Source: Gammaproteobacteria bacterium | GTDB lineage: Bacteria > Pseudomonadota > Gammaproteobacteria > Pseudomonadales > Azotimanducaceae | Length of the DNA: 5,772 bases | Assembly (NCBI GenBank): GCA_030432795.1 | Contig: JAUILW010000238.1 | Coordinates: 1-5,772, forward strand | Direction of reading: 5' to 3' | The notes under the pieces: model-generated | Told to the model about the DNA's origin: nothing | What the model saw: only the letters and a program-made list of their open reading frames with translations | The model's database searches: none | Made by a program: the position numbers and the translations under genes | Part shown: positions 3,780 through 5,772 of the stretch, piece by piece | Layout: every line of letters starts with the position of its first letter | Numbering within the stretch: the first letter of the stretch is position 1

Positions 3780-5772
3780 ATGGCCGAGCGGTCGTTCGTC
3801 AGTCAGGTGCGCCAGCTTCGGCTCGGTGGCAACGAGATGTTCCAGGGTGAGAACATCCTCGCCGTCACCAAGGCGCTGCTGGAGTGCGGCGTGTCGTACA
3901 TCGGCGGCTACCAGGGCGCGCCGGTATCGCACCTGATGGACGTGTTCGCCGACGCGCAGCCACTGCTCGATGAGCTTGGTATCCGCTTCGAGTCGAGCGC
4001 CAGCGAGGCTACCGCCGCTGCCATGCTCGCCGCTTCCATCAACTATCCCATGCGCGGCGCGGTTACCTGGAAATCCACCGTCGGCACCAATGTCGCGTCC
4101 GATGCGTTGTCCAACCTCGCCTCGGCGGGCGTCAAAGGTGGCGCTCTGATCATCCTCGGCGAGGACTATGGCGAGGGTGCGAGCATCATGCAGGAGCGCA
4201 CCCACGCCTTTGCCATGAAGTCGCAGATCTGGCTGCTCGATCCGCGGCCGGATCAGGCGCACATGGTGAACATGGTGCGTGAGGGGTTTGAACTGTCGGA
4301 GGCGAGCAACACGCCGGTGATGCTGATGATGCGCATCCGCGCCTGCCACATGTACGGTTCCTACCCTACGCAGGACAACGTGCCGGCGCCGTTCACCGCG
4401 CGCGATGCATTGGCCTCCCCTGAGCGGGATGCGGGTCGCATCATCCTGCCGCCATCCACATTTCAGCAGGAACAGATCAAGGTCAAAGAACGCTGGCCAA
4501 AAGCGGTGGCCTACGTGCGGGACAACCGGCTCAACGAGGTGCTGCCGGGCAAGCGTGAGGATATCGGCATCATCGTGCAGGGCGGCCTGTACAACGCGCT
4601 CAGCCGGGCGCTGGCCGTGCAGGGCGCCGGCGACTACTTCGGCAACAGCGAGGTGCCGATCTACGTGCTCAACGTCACCTACCCGCTGGTGCCTGACGAG
4701 ATCGAGCGCTTTGCGCGCGACAAGGAACGCATCCTCATCGTCGAGGAGGGGCAGCCTGAGTTTATCGAGCAGGCTGTGAATCAGATTCTGCGCCAGGCGG
4801 ACATCGACGCGCGCGTGCAGGGCAAAGACGTGCTGCCCATGGCCGGTGAGTACACAACCGGAGTGATTCAACACGGTGTGAAGGCGTTTCTAGGAAGCGG
4901 CCCCGTGCAGGAGTTCGTGCCGCTGAAGGAGCTGCCGCTCGAACAACCCTTGCCCGTGCGCCCATCAGGACTGTGCACCGGCTGCCCGGAGCGGCCGCTG
5001 TTCGCGTCCATGAAGCTGGTGGAGCGTGAGCTCGGCCCGCAGCACGTGAGCGCCGACATCGGCTGCAACTCGTTCGCCACGCTGGCGCCGTTTCACATGG
5101 GCGCCAGCATTATGGGATACGGCCTCGGCGGCGCTTCGAGTGCCGCCCTGCCGGGCGACGGCGAGCGCCGCGCCATCTCGCTCATGGGTGATGGCGGCTT
5201 CTGGCACAACGGCCTGACCAGCGGCATCTCCAACGCCGCTTTCAATCAGACCGATGGGGTCACGATCATCGTCGACAATGGTTATGCAGCGGCCACCGGC
5301 GGCCAGGACATCCCTTCGTCGCGAGGCGAGGTGGCGCACCGCGGCGTCCAACAGCCCATCGAACGGGCCGTGCGCGGCGTGGGCATCGACTGGATACGGC
5401 GCGTGCACACCTACGACATGAAAGGCACCATGGCGGCGCTGCGCGAAGCGCTGACGACGCGGTATCGGGGGCCGAAAGTGATCATTGCCGAGGGCGAGTG
5501 CCAGCTCAACCGGCAGCGGCGCGTGCGTCCGCTCCTCGCCCGTGACCGCGCCGAGGGCCGGCGGGTGGTGACGGAGCGGTTTGGTGTGGATGAGAGCACC
5601 TGCACGGGGGATCACTCGTGCATCCGCCTGTCGGGCTGCCCGTCTCTGACCATTCGCCCTTCTGCTGATCCGTTGCGCGGCAAGCCGGTTGCGCACGTGG
5701 ACGAAAGCTGTGTGGGCTGTGGTGTGTGTGGCAGCGTTGCGCACGCAGCGGTGTTGTGCCCGTCTTTTTATC
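3780..5772 (+). CDS. iorA: Indolepyruvate:ferredoxin oxidoreductase alpha-subunit-like (IorA-like) ThDP/Fe-S enzyme, cut by the right edge
   Basis: The frame is open from ATG 3780 to the window end (664 residues, no stop). The family oxidatively decarboxylates 2-oxoacids, such as arylpyruvates, to acyl-CoA with thiamine diphosphate (ThDP) and passes electrons to ferredoxin. Residues about 17-195 are the pyrimidine-binding domain, with SEATAAAMLA (75-84) carrying the likely catalytic Glu76; about 260-370 is a transketolase-C-like domain (VEEGQPEFIE, 321-330). The ThDP domain has MGDGGFWHN (469-477) and Asn500 in VDNGYAAATGGQ, fitting the GDG-x27-N motif. Cys399, Cys402 (CTGCPER), Cys429 (DIGCN) and Cys574 (GECQ) fit the proximal [4Fe-4S] cluster. 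A C-terminal ferredoxin domain has CTGDHSCIRLSGCP (608-621) and CVGCGVC (644-650) with Cys660; Asp611 replaces the second Cys. The N-terminal segment GYQGAPVSHL (43-52) differs from the usual IorA form, close to GYPGTPSSEI. A partner IorB-like subunit is expected downstream. Family is secure; substrate unknown; the symbol is family-level only. Confidence 0.9.
   Translation, partial: MAERSFVSQVRQLRLGGNEMFQGENILAVTKALLECGVSYIGGYQGAPVSHLMDVFADAQPLLDELGIRFESSASEATAAAMLAASINYPMRGAVTWKSTVGTNVASDALSNLASAGVKGGALIILGEDYGEGASIMQERTHAFAMKSQIWLLDPRPDQAHMVNMVREGFELSEASNTPVMLMMRIRACHMYGSYPTQDNVPAPFTARDALASPERDAGRIILPPSTFQQEQIKVKERWPKAVAYVRDNRLNEVLPGKREDIGIIVQGGLYNALSRALAVQGAGDYFGNSEVPIYVLNVTYPLVPDEIERFARDKERILIVEEGQPEFIEQAVNQILRQADIDARVQGKDVLPMAGEYTTGVIQHGVKAFLGSGPVQEFVPLKELPLEQPLPVRPSGLCTGCPERPLFASMKLVERELGPQHVSADIGCNSFATLAPFHMGASIMGYGLGGASSAALPGDGERRAISLMGDGGFWHNGLTSGISNAAFNQTDGVTIIVDNGYAAATGGQDIPSSRGEVAHRGVQQPIERAVRGVGIDWIRRVHTYDMKGTMAALREALTTRYRGPKVIIAEGECQLNRQRRVRPLLARDRAEGRRVVTERFGVDESTCTGDHSCIRLSGCPSLTIRPSADPLRGKPVAHVDESCVGCGVCGSVAHAAVLCPSFY

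Noticed and set aside
3729..4874. Long open frame of 381 codons on the minus strand
   Set aside because: It lies antisense to the IorA-like gene, which has clear family motifs throughout. The protein is His- and Arg-rich with no recognisable domain, a typical mirror frame of GC-rich coding DNA.
4965..5744. Open frame of 259 codons on the minus strand
   Set aside because: It is antisense to the ThDP and ferredoxin domains of the IorA-like gene, and its composition (Ala, Arg, His-rich) is that of a shadow frame.

Overview
The window is a GC-rich, tightly packed bacterial segment with six protein genes, two of them cut by the window edges. GC-rich third codon positions, short intergenic gaps, clear Shine-Dalgarno sites and the gene types suggest an environmental aerobic or facultative proteobacterium, perhaps gamma or beta. 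That placement is inference; no rRNA, tRNA or other phylogenetic marker is present. I see no insertion sequence, CRISPR array, integrase or RNA gene.

Layout, left to right. (1) The N-terminal part of a short-chain dehydrogenase/reductase on the minus strand, running off the left edge (1-263). (2) A 76-bp divergent promoter region, then a plus-strand cupin resembling 2,4'-dihydroxyacetophenone dioxygenase (340-867). (3) Converging on the cupin with only 4 bp between stop codons, a minus-strand unit read as MarR regulator (3723-3247), SnoaL/NTF2-like protein (3229-2795) and a type I Baeyer-Villiger monooxygenase (2719-872). (4) A 56-bp divergent region, then a plus-strand thiamine-diphosphate and iron-sulfur protein of the indolepyruvate:ferredoxin oxidoreductase alpha (IorA) type (3780 to the right edge). 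Its frame has no stop before the window ends, so it is easily missed by ORF calling that requires a stop.

Working hypothesis (inference): this is a MarR-controlled catabolic cluster for a ketone or an aromatic/alicyclic compound. The dehydrogenase could oxidise an alcohol to a ketone, the Baeyer-Villiger enzyme could insert oxygen to give an ester or lactone, and the cupin could cleave a hydroxyketone-type C-C bond. The SnoaL-like protein may be an accessory isomerase or hydratase. The IorA-like enzyme would oxidise a 2-oxoacid to an acyl-CoA with ferredoxin as acceptor, with a beta subunit probably beyond the right edge. No substrate can be read from the sequence.

The most notable points are the Cys-x2-Asp-x2-Cys ligand pattern in the C-terminal ferredoxin domain of the IorA-like protein, the pairing of O2-using enzymes with a normally O2-sensitive enzyme class around one MarR gene, and two compact divergent control regions. 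All recognised families are known. I cannot claim a wholly new system.
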